A stretch of 6,418 nucleotides of DNA from an uncultured Chlamydiae bacterium (GTDB lineage: Bacteria; Chlamydiota; Chlamydiia; Chlamydiales; SM23-39): the NCBI GenBank assembly GCA_903909295.1, contig CAIVVG010000033.1:1-6418 (forward strand), written 5' to 3'. This document shows, one piece after another, positions 1 to 6,058 of this stretch. Below the pieces are notes generated by a model. That model did not search any database. It was not told where the DNA came from and saw only the letters and a list, made by a program, of their open reading frames with translations. The position numbers and the translations under genes are program-made. Each line of letters opens with the position of its first letter. The stretch's first letter is position 1.

Positions 1-30
1 AAGTCTTCCAAAGAGGGTATCGGTACCAAT

Positions 31-120
31 ATGATGTTATTCCATTTTTTTCTATTCCTGGTCTCTCTTGGACTCTTGAGCTATTTACTCGTCGCCATTG
101 TCTGGCCGGAGAGGTTTTAA
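31..120 (+). CDS. kdpF: KdpF, small membrane subunit of the potassium-transporting ATPase
   Basis: This is a 29-residue protein made of a single hydrophobic helix (about residues 3-24) with a short C-terminal tail ending PERF. That layout, its position just before kdpA, and a length equal to the E. coli protein identify KdpF. KdpF is known to sit at the edge of KdpA and stabilise the KdpFABC complex in the inner membrane. Two adjacent Met codons (31 and 34) are possible starts; 31 is chosen because its ATGA could couple it to an upstream gene. A GAGGG at 13-17 is rather far from the start (13 bases). The frame stays open to base 1, so a slightly longer N-terminus cannot be excluded. The stop is 2 bases before the kdpA start. 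Proteins this small are easily missed in automatic annotation. Confidence 0.86.
   Translation: MMLFHFFLFLVSLGLLSYLLVAIVWPERF
108..114 (+). promoter_or_regulatory. Shine-Dalgarno site of kdpA, inside kdpF
   Basis: GGAGAGG lies 8 bases before the kdpA ATG at 123 and within the last codons of kdpF. It is the strongest ribosome-binding match near this start. It supports 123 as the kdpA start although the kdpA frame is open further upstream, and it implies that ribosomes finishing kdpF can re-initiate on kdpA. Confidence 0.7.
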
Positions 121-122
121 CG

Positions 123-1802
123 ATGCAAATCGGCGACTGGACCCAGCTGGGCTTTTTGATCCTCATCGTCACTCTCCTGACCAAGCCTTTGGGAACCTAT
201 TTGTACGCCGTGCTCCATCCAGTGAAAACAACCCGCGTGGAGCGCTTTTTCTACCGCGTATGTGGGATCGATCTGGCTGTCGAGCAGGGGTGGAAAGAGT
301 ATTTAAAGAGCGTGCTGATATTCAGCGCGGTCTCTTTGCTCTTTACGAGCGTCCTGCTGGCGCTGCAGGGCTGGCTGCCGCTCAATCCTGAGAACCTGGG
401 GGCCCCTTCGTGGGATCTCAACTTGAATATTGCGACGGCCTTCATGACCAATACCGATTGGCAAAGTTACAGCGGAGAATCGACCCTCTCCTATTTTTCT
501 CAGATGGCGGCGCTCACCGTGCAGAATTTTGCGTCAGCGGCAGTCGGGCTCTCAGTGGCAGCGGCGCTGGTGCGGGGCATTGCGCGGACGAGGGGAACGA
601 CGATTGGCAACTTTTGGGTCGATCTCATCCGAACGACGCTCTATCTCTTTTTGCCCTTATCGATCATCGGAGCGACCTGCTTGCTGGCCGAGGGGGTTCC
701 CCAAAATTTCCGCTCCTACGTCACAGCGACGACTCTCGAAGGAGCCCAGCAGACAATTGCGCAAGGGCCTGTCGCCTCTCAAGAAGCAATCAAGCTCATC
801 GGCAGCAACGGAGGGGGTTTTTTCAATGCGAGTGCGGCCCACCCTTACGAAAATCCGACCCCCTTTAGCAACTTTCTCCAAATGGTGCTTATCTTGCTCA
901 TCCCCTTGGCCCAGATTTTCACCTTTGGACGGTGGGTGAAAAATAAAAAACACGCCTGGTGCATGCTGGCCGCCCTCATGGTCGTCTTCGTCTCAGGAGC
1001 GACCCTTTGCGGATACGCAGAGATCCGGGGCAATCCAGAAATGGAGCACTTGGGACTGACCGGGGGCAATTGGGAAGGCAAAGAGCAGCGGATCGGTATT
1101 TTTGGCTCGGCGCTCTACGCCTGCTTGACGACGGCGACCTCTTGCGGATCGGTCAATTCGATGCACGATTCTTTCACCCCTTTTGGGGGATTTATCCCCA
1201 TGCTCAATATGGAGCTCGGCTCGGCGATTTTCGGCGGCGTCGGGTCAGGTCTCTACAGCGTTCTTCTCTTTGTCCTGCTGGCGCTGTTCATTGCAGGACT
1301 CATCATCGGCCGCACTCCCGAGTATTTGGGGAAAAAGATTGAAGCCTACGACATCAAAATGACCGTGCTATCGATCTTGCCCTACGTCGTGCTCGTCCAC
1401 CTGTTTACAGCGATCTCCTGCACCAGCCAATGGGGACTCAGCAGCCTGAATAACACAGGACCTCACGGATTTAGCGAGATGCTCTACGCATTCAGTTCCG
1501 CTGCGGCCAATAATGGAAGCGCTTTTGCCGGCCTCTCTACCAATACGGTCCCCTACAACCTCTCTTTGGCGACCGCGATGCTCTTCGGCCGTTTCCTCAT
1601 CATCGCGCCCGTGTTAGCGCTGGCAGGTTCTTTTGTCCAAAAGCAAGTGCATCCCAAAACATTCCCCATCTCAAGCTTTCTCTTCATCGCCATTCTGGTT
1701 GGAGTGATTTTTCTAGTCGGAGCCCTCACCTTCTTGCCCGCTCTGACCATGGGACCGATTTTGGAGCACTTTGTCTTATTCCGGGGGAAATTATTCCCAT
1801 GA
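123..1802 (+). CDS. kdpA: KdpA, potassium-binding and translocating subunit of the Kdp ATPase
   Basis: KdpA binds K+ from the periplasmic side and passes it towards KdpB. It belongs to the superfamily of K+ transporters with four channel-like repeats. The 559 residues match the family length (about 557 in E. coli) and are strongly hydrophobic throughout, consistent with the usual ten membrane helices. All four selectivity-filter segments are readable: TNTDWQSYSGE (109-119), GSNGGGFFN (227-235), TSCGSVN (339-345) and NNGSAFAG (463-470). Other family signatures are GPVASQEAIK (215-224), GGVGSGLY (371-378), GRTPEYLGKK (396-405), GPHGFSE (446-452) and VGALTFLPAL (532-541). The start at 123 fits the family N-terminus and has a good ribosome-binding site. 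The stop overlaps the kdpB start by 4 bases (ATGA). No frameshift or missing filter glycine is seen, so the subunit should be functional. Confidence 0.98.
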   Translation: MQIGDWTQLGFLILIVTLLTKPLGTYLYAVLHPVKTTRVERFFYRVCGIDLAVEQGWKEYLKSVLIFSAVSLLFTSVLLALQGWLPLNPENLGAPSWDLNLNIATAFMTNTDWQSYSGESTLSYFSQMAALTVQNFASAAVGLSVAAALVRGIARTRGTTIGNFWVDLIRTTLYLFLPLSIIGATCLLAEGVPQNFRSYVTATTLEGAQQTIAQGPVASQEAIKLIGSNGGGFFNASAAHPYENPTPFSNFLQMVLILLIPLAQIFTFGRWVKNKKHAWCMLAALMVVFVSGATLCGYAEIRGNPEMEHLGLTGGNWEGKEQRIGIFGSALYACLTTATSCGSVNSMHDSFTPFGGFIPMLNMELGSAIFGGVGSGLYSVLLFVLLALFIAGLIIGRTPEYLGKKIEAYDIKMTVLSILPYVVLVHLFTAISCTSQWGLSSLNNTGPHGFSEMLYAFSSAAANNGSAFAGLSTNTVPYNLSLATAMLFGRFLIIAPVLALAGSFVQKQVHPKTFPISSFLFIAILVGVIFLVGALTFLPALTMGPILEHFVLFRGKLFP

Positions 1803-3775
1803 AATGGACCCCCATTTTTCTACAAGCGCTCAAGAAACTCAACCCAGCTAAGCTCCTCTGCAATCCGGTCATGCTCATCACGGAAATCGGTGCGATCATC
1901 ACCACTTTAGAAGTGTGCTTTCTTCCAGTAGGTCATCCCCACTTTTACATCCAGGTCTCAATCTGGCTCTGGCTGACCGTTCTCTTTGCCAATTTCGCCG
2001 AGTCGGCGGCCGAAGCGCGTAACCACGCACAAGCCAACTCGCTCCGCCAAGGAAGAGTCGAGAGCATGGCCCAAGTCAAACAGCCCGATGGATCCTTCAA
2101 GGCAGTTCCCGCTAAGCAACTCCATAAAGGGGACATCGTCCAAGTGGTGGCAGGAGAAGGGGTCCCTGGCGACGGGGAAATTTTGGAAGGGATGGCCTCC
2201 ATCGACGAGTCGGCAGTCACTGGAGAATCGGCCCCCGTCATCCGCGCAGCAGGAACCGACTCGAGCTCTGTCACCGCAGGCACCACCCTCGTATCCGACC
2301 AACTGCTGATCCGGATCTCCGCCGATGCCGGGCACAACTTCCTCGACCGGATGATCGACCTCATCGAAACCGCCAAACGGAAAAAATCTCCCAATGAGCT
2401 CGCCCTCACGATCCTCCTTTCAGGACTCACCTTCATCTTCCTCGTCGTCATCATGGCCATGGAGATCTTTGGACTCTACTTCCACGCCGACCTCTCCGTC
2501 ACCATGCTCGTCGCGCTCCTCATCTGCCTCATCCCCACCACCATTGCAGGACTCCTCAGCGCCATCGGCATTGCCGGCATCAATCGCCTCATGCAACACA
2601 ACGTCCTCGCCATGAGCGGCCACGCAGTGGAAGCCGCCGGAGACATCGACCTCATTCTCATAGATAAAACCGGCACTATCACTGTCGGCCGCCGCAAAGC
2701 CACCGAATTTACCGCCCCCCAGCACATGACCGCCTTCCTCCGCGCCACCTATTTCTCCTCCCTCCACGACACCACCGACGAAGGACGCAGCATCATCGAC
2801 CTTCTCAAAGAGCGCTACCAAGAACTCCTCCCCCAAGAGATCCCCGAACTCAAGACCATCGCTTTTAGTGCCCAAACCCGCATGAGTGGCGCCGATCTAG
2901 GCTCCGAGCAGTTTCGAAAAGGGTCCATCAACGCAGTGGAAAAATTCGTAGGTCACCCCCTCCCCTACGAATTGGCCACCGCAGCGAAAAAATATGCAGA
3001 ACAAGGAGGCACCCCCCTCATCGTCTGCGACAATCAAAAAGTTCTCGGCGTAATTTTGCTCAAAGATCTCGTCAAACCCGGGCTCGTCTCCCTCTTTTCC
3101 CGCTTTCGCGCCATGGGAATCAAAACCGTCATGATGACCGGAGATAACCCCATCACGGCCGCCACCATTGCCGCGGAGGCCGGCGTCGACGACTTCCTAG
3201 CTGAAGTCTCTCCCGAACAAAAACTCGCCATCCTCCTTCAAATGCAGAAAGAGGGAAAAATGGTCGCCATGACCGGAGACGGCGTGAACGACGCCCCCGC
3301 GCTCGCCCATGCAGACGTAGGCGTCGCCATGCAATCGGGAACCCAAGCCGCCAAAGAAGCCGGCAATATGATCGACCTCGACTCCCACCCCTCCAAACTC
3401 TTTGAGATCATTGAAATCGGCAAGCAAATGCTCATGACCCGCGGAGCGCTCACCACCTTTTCCGTCGCCAACGACCTCGCCAAGTACTTTGCCATCATGC
3501 CCGCCATTCTCATGCCCTTCTTCCCCTCCCTCAAAGCGATGAACCTCATGAACCTCGCCACCCCCCAAAGCGCCGTGCTCAGCGCCGTCATCTTCAACGC
3601 CCTCATCATCCCCGCCCTCATTCCCCTCGCGTTCCGCGGCGTCAAGATGATCTCCGAGCGCCCCCTTCTTATCTTGCGCCGCAACCTCACCCTCTACGGC
3701 CTTGGCGGCGTGATCGTCCCCTTCATTGGCATCAAGCTCATCGACCTCGCCATCAACCGCTTGGTGGCCCTATGA
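1799..3775 (+). CDS. kdpB: KdpB, P-type ATPase catalytic subunit of the Kdp potassium pump
   Basis: KdpB hydrolyses ATP through a phospho-aspartate intermediate and powers K+ uptake with KdpA. In order: N-terminal membrane helices (about 24-70), the actuator domain with TGES (141-144), the membrane pair with IPTTIAGLLSAIG (245-257), the phosphorylation motif DKTGTIT (289-295, D289 the phosphorylated residue), the nucleotide-binding domain with RKGS (373-376), the hinge TGDN (447-450) and GDGVNDAPAL (493-502), and C-terminal membrane helices. NDLAKYFAI (558-566) carries the charged D559/K562 pair expected in the membrane part of KdpB. At 658 residues it is slightly shorter than E. coli KdpB (682), mainly at the N-terminus and in loops. 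S144 of TGES corresponds to the serine whose phosphorylation inhibits the E. coli pump. A GGGGG at 1783-1787 precedes the start by 11 bases, and both ends overlap neighbours by 4 bases. Codon use is strongly C-ending (CTC, ATC, GCC). Confidence 0.98.
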   Translation: MKWTPIFLQALKKLNPAKLLCNPVMLITEIGAIITTLEVCFLPVGHPHFYIQVSIWLWLTVLFANFAESAAEARNHAQANSLRQGRVESMAQVKQPDGSFKAVPAKQLHKGDIVQVVAGEGVPGDGEILEGMASIDESAVTGESAPVIRAAGTDSSSVTAGTTLVSDQLLIRISADAGHNFLDRMIDLIETAKRKKSPNELALTILLSGLTFIFLVVIMAMEIFGLYFHADLSVTMLVALLICLIPTTIAGLLSAIGIAGINRLMQHNVLAMSGHAVEAAGDIDLILIDKTGTITVGRRKATEFTAPQHMTAFLRATYFSSLHDTTDEGRSIIDLLKERYQELLPQEIPELKTIAFSAQTRMSGADLGSEQFRKGSINAVEKFVGHPLPYELATAAKKYAEQGGTPLIVCDNQKVLGVILLKDLVKPGLVSLFSRFRAMGIKTVMMTGDNPITAATIAAEAGVDDFLAEVSPEQKLAILLQMQKEGKMVAMTGDGVNDAPALAHADVGVAMQSGTQAAKEAGNMIDLDSHPSKLFEIIEIGKQMLMTRGALTTFSVANDLAKYFAIMPAILMPFFPSLKAMNLMNLATPQSAVLSAVIFNALIIPALIPLAFRGVKMISERPLLILRRNLTLYGLGGVIVPFIGIKLIDLAINRLVAL

Positions 3776-4326
3776 AACAGTTCCGCATTGCATTTGCACT
3801 CTTGGGGCTCTTCACTCTCCTCCTCGGCGTCGGCTATCCCCTCTTCGTCTGCGGCATCGGGCAACTCCTCTTCCCCCGCCACGCCAATGGAACGATCGTG
3901 ATGGCAGGAGGTCGCGTAGTCGGTTCCCACTGGATTGCACAAGACTTCCAAAAGCCCCAGTATTTCCATCCCCGCCCCTCCAGCGCAAACTACAACGGCG
4001 CAGCGTCACAAGGGAGCAATCTCGGATCCACATCGGCAAAGCTCATCGCCGCGCTGAAATCGCGCGCAGAGCAGTACCGCTTAGAAAATGGATTGAGCGA
4101 GGGAGCCCCCATCCCCGCCGATGCGGTGACCGCCTCCGCCAGCGGCCTCGACCCCCACATCAGCTTAGAAAACGCGAAGCTGCAAGCCCCCCGCGTGGCC
4201 AAAGCCCGCAGCAAGCCGGTTGATCAGGTGCTGGCGCTCATCGATGAGCTCGCAGAAGACCCCTTCTTGGGGTTGTTCGGCTCCGAGCGGGTCAATGTGC
4301 TACAGCTGAACCTCGCTCTTGATTAA
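3772..4326 (+). CDS. kdpC: KdpC, accessory subunit of the Kdp potassium pump
   Basis: KdpC is a one-helix membrane protein with a large extracytoplasmic domain. It is needed for assembly and activity of KdpFABC and is thought to help K+ enter KdpA. The 184 residues are close to the family length (190 in E. coli). There is one N-terminal membrane helix (about 6-26, with GYPL at 21-24), followed by the family signatures YFHPRPSSANYN (64-75), QGSNLG (80-85), VTASASGLDPHIS (119-131) and RVAKAR (141-146). Translation is probably coupled to kdpB through the ATGA overlap at 3772-3775; only a weak GGTGG (3763-3767) precedes it. It is the last gene of the operon. Its stop lies 13 bases from the stop of the convergent methyltransferase-like gene, and neither kdpD nor kdpE follows. 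Confidence 0.97.
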   Translation: MKQFRIAFALLGLFTLLLGVGYPLFVCGIGQLLFPRHANGTIVMAGGRVVGSHWIAQDFQKPQYFHPRPSSANYNGAASQGSNLGSTSAKLIAALKSRAEQYRLENGLSEGAPIPADAVTASASGLDPHISLENAKLQAPRVAKARSKPVDQVLALIDELAEDPFLGLFGSERVNVLQLNLALD

Positions 4327-4339
4327 TGGTGACAGTTTC

Positions 4340-5092
4340 CTACTTAGTAAGAACAAACCAATCGTGACATACTCCTCTGCTGTCTTCTGTGAGTAGTTTG
4401 GTGTATTCCTTTTTGTGTTCAATCTTGCTGAACCATCTGGACGCTTCACGAATCACAGTTTCCTTATCAAAAAAACTGCATCCAGGATACTGCCACTCAT
4501 TCGCTTGAGTTTCACGATCTGCTCCCTCTCCCCCGTATTCATTCGGTTCAGTGAGACGCAAAGAAAACACCACCTTCCCCCCCTCCTTTAAAACTTTCTC
4601 GCAATTTTCTAAAAACAGGGGCAACTGCCAGTAAGCAGCATGACTCATAATAGAATGAGCATAAATGTAATTGAAAGTCCTTCCTAAAGAACTCGCATCA
4701 AAATTAGAATTACGCAAAAGAACAGGTTGTTTTTCAGACACAACTGCCCGATTCTCTGCAATGCAAAGAGACGCTTCCATCAGCCACGGATTGGGATCAA
4801 TTCCAGCATAATGCCCCGTCTCTAAAAACGACATAATAGGAATCGCCGACATCAATGCTCCAAAGCCGATTTCGAGGACATCATCCTGTTCTTGCAAGCC
4901 TTCGAGCAGTAGTAACCCTAACTGAACGCCGCCACCGGACGTTCGTGTGCCCACATAATTGATCGCATCGTGATTTCTATGATCCATTTGGCAAAGCCTT
5001 ATCTTGGGATTTTTCTCAAGAGAACTCTCCTGAGCCAAACATTGGGCGATCACACATAAGTTCAAAAAAACTGCTACAAGTTTACGCTGCAT
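4340..5092 (-). CDS. exported class I SAM-dependent methyltransferase-like protein (methyltransferase 11/25 type)
   Basis: A 250-residue protein. Residues 1-20 look like a signal peptide: basic start (QRK), hydrophobic core LVAVFLNLCVIA (5-16), then QCLA with likely cleavage before Q21. The rest reads as a Rossmann-type methyltransferase: YVG (46-48) and a glycine stretch (53-55) before the core, motif I VLEIGFGAL (72-80), acidic strand-2 motif YAGIDPNP (95-102, D99 expected to contact the SAM ribose), FNYIYAHSIMSH (140-151) and VLKEGGKVVFSL (167-178). The third glycine of a classic GxGxG is absent (L80), which is tolerated in the superfamily. The substrate is not recognisable. The start is fixed by an in-frame TAA two codons upstream and a GGGGAG site 8 bases away. 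An exported SAM enzyme is odd; it could be a secreted effector, or the domain may no longer act as a methyltransferase. The fold is well supported; export is likely; function is unknown. Confidence 0.82.
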   Translation of the reverse strand: MQRKLVAVFLNLCVIAQCLAQESSLEKNPKIRLCQMDHRNHDAINYVGTRTSGGGVQLGLLLLEGLQEQDDVLEIGFGALMSAIPIMSFLETGHYAGIDPNPWLMEASLCIAENRAVVSEKQPVLLRNSNFDASSLGRTFNYIYAHSIMSHAAYWQLPLFLENCEKVLKEGGKVVFSLRLTEPNEYGGEGADRETQANEWQYPGCSFFDKETVIREASRWFSKIEHKKEYTKLLTEDSRGVCHDWFVLTK

Positions 5093-5100
5093 GGCTTACA

Positions 5101-5106
5101 CTCCCC
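5101..5106 (-). promoter_or_regulatory. Shine-Dalgarno site of the exported methyltransferase-like gene
   Basis: On the - strand GGGGAG stands 8 bases before the ATG at 5092. With an in-frame stop (TAA, 5096-5098) just upstream of that ATG, it fixes the translation start, and therefore the presence of the N-terminal signal peptide. Confidence 0.65.
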
Positions 5107-5171
5107 TTTTCCTGGCAACTGTACAGGGTTTCTAAAATTTTTCCAAACATCTTCTGTTTTTTATCGACAAC

Positions 5172-5177
5172 AGTATA
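5172..5177 (-). promoter_or_regulatory. possible -10 promoter element (TATACT) for the gene at 4340-5092
   Basis: On the - strand the hexamer TATACT sits in the 139-base gap between the two methyltransferase-like genes and differs from the consensus -10 at one position. No good -35 is present about 17 bases upstream (TTTCGG or TTCGGT are the nearest). A start here would give a leader of roughly 70-80 bases. The size of the gap makes an independent promoter plausible, but this particular hexamer is only a candidate. Confidence 0.3.
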
Positions 5178-5197
5178 TTGCCCCCACGTTTGAACCG

Positions 5198-5218
5198 AAA
5201 AATCGACTGAACCTCAGT
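5198..5218 (-). terminator. weak candidate terminator after the gene at 5232-6029
   Basis: On the - strand, 13 bases after the TAG stop, ACTGA-GGT-TCAGT forms a 5-bp stem with a 3-base loop (5206-5218). It is followed by CGA and then five T (5198-5202). Placement and the T run fit an intrinsic terminator, but the stem is short and not GC-rich, so it may be weak or coincidental. Confidence 0.3.
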
Positions 5219-5231
5219 TTGTAAACACCCT

Positions 5232-6029
5232 CTAACTGGCTTCTTTCCTTCTTAGGAGGACTTGATATTCATCCATCACAATCTCAAAACCATTGTCTAG
5301 GAGAAAAGGTATGGAATATTTTGCTTTGCCTAGATCAGAAACTTCTCCAAACTTCTTCGGAGTCTGATTGCGGACATCGTCGATCAAAATGTAACCGCCG
5401 GGAGCAATCAAGCTTCGTGCAACAACCACTTTTACCTCTTCTAATTGCAAGCATGCTGTTGGCTCCAAGGGCGTCATATCACCTGTATCGAGATAGAGAA
5501 GGTCGATACCTTTGGGAAAAGAGCATTTTCTTAGAAAGGAAACTGAATCAGAAATATTGTACTGGATATTGTGGAAATCAGATGTCATTGTTTTACAACG
5601 CTTGATATGATTACTGATCAGATCCACTGTATAAATGCTAACAGGACGATCTTGAAGAGCGACAGCCGCCATTCGGGTAAAAAATCCAGCTCCCCAATCC
5701 CACGTTTCAGGTTGATTCGGCATCCAATAGGAGACATCATCCAAATTACATCCGATCAATCCTCCGTGATTAAAACTGCGCGAAGTACCTAGTTCTACTA
5801 TAACAGGATGATCCAGTATTTCAAGGCGTTCGAAAGCCGCTTTAAAAGTCTCATATCTTGATTGGGGGATTCGAGAAAATCTGGACCAATCGCTCCCTTC
5901 ATACGTGCCCCACGCTAAAAATTCTTTGTAAGGTGCCAAGTAAGATTCAACTTGGCTTTCGCCCCACAAAATCAGGGGCCCGCATTGCAATAAGGTAAAA
6001 AATAAAATAGTGCGCAAATAGCTTTTCAT
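5232..6029 (-). CDS. exported class I SAM-dependent methyltransferase-like protein (methyltransferase 24 / O-methyltransferase type)
   Basis: A 265-residue protein. Residues 1-23 form a probable signal peptide: MKSYLR, a hydrophobic core over about 7-22, then WGES with possible cleavage after G23. The body has the strand pattern of a class I methyltransferase: VIVELGTSRSF (76-86, E79 and G81 in motif I), IYTVDL (132-137, D136 likely facing the SAM ribose), ISDSVSFL (159-166), IDLLYLDTGD (175-184, D181 possibly metal or catalytic) and ARSLIAPGGYILIDDV (204-219). About 45 residues (87-131) separate motif I from strand 2, more than usual; this insert is rich in W, G and D and includes WDWGAG (110-115). 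The start is fixed by an in-frame TGA at 6036-6038; GAGG lies only 4 bases before it. It is probably cotranscribed with the gene ending at 6059. It is not closely similar in sequence to the next gene, despite sharing export signal and fold. The substrate is unknown. Confidence 0.82.
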   Translation of the reverse strand: MKSYLRTILFFTLLQCGPLILWGESQVESYLAPYKEFLAWGTYEGSDWSRFSRIPQSRYETFKAAFERLEILDHPVIVELGTSRSFNHGGLIGCNLDDVSYWMPNQPETWDWGAGFFTRMAAVALQDRPVSIYTVDLISNHIKRCKTMTSDFHNIQYNISDSVSFLRKCSFPKGIDLLYLDTGDMTPLEPTACLQLEEVKVVVARSLIAPGGYILIDDVRNQTPKKFGEVSDLGKAKYSIPFLLDNGFEIVMDEYQVLLRRKEAS

Positions 6030-6058
6030 CAGTCCTCAATAATGGTTTGCTGCTGAGA

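Noticed and set aside
1..30. A potassium- or c-di-AMP-responsive riboswitch ahead of the kdp operon
   Set aside because: Only 30 bases precede kdpF in the window, too few to contain or exclude such an element, and no diagnostic structure is visible.
3..122. Extending kdpA upstream, since its frame stays open from base 3
   Set aside because: The ATG at 123 has a well-placed GGAGAGG and matches the family N-terminus; the upstream translation is not hydrophobic in the expected way and overlaps kdpF.
1945..2875. Long open frames on the - strand opposite kdpB (1945-2460 and 2420-2875)
   Set aside because: They lie wholly inside a clear kdpB gene, their predicted proteins are low-complexity (runs of E, G and D, or S and R), and they arise from the C-ending codons of kdpB.
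4285..4318. Inverted repeat GAGCG...CGCTC near the end of kdpC as a terminator
   Set aside because: The arms are only 5 bp with a loop of about 24 bases, lie inside the coding sequence and are not followed by a T run.
5030..5092. Lipoprotein signal in the first methyltransferase-like protein (cysteines at residues 13 and 18)
   Set aside because: Neither cysteine is preceded by the A or G expected at the -1 position of a lipobox (the residues are L and Q), so an ordinary signal peptidase I site is the better reading.
5321..5792. + strand open frames (5321-5605 and 5571-5792) opposite the second methyltransferase-like gene
   Set aside because: They show no recognisable domain or convincing ribosome-binding site and are fully covered by a better supported gene on the other strand.
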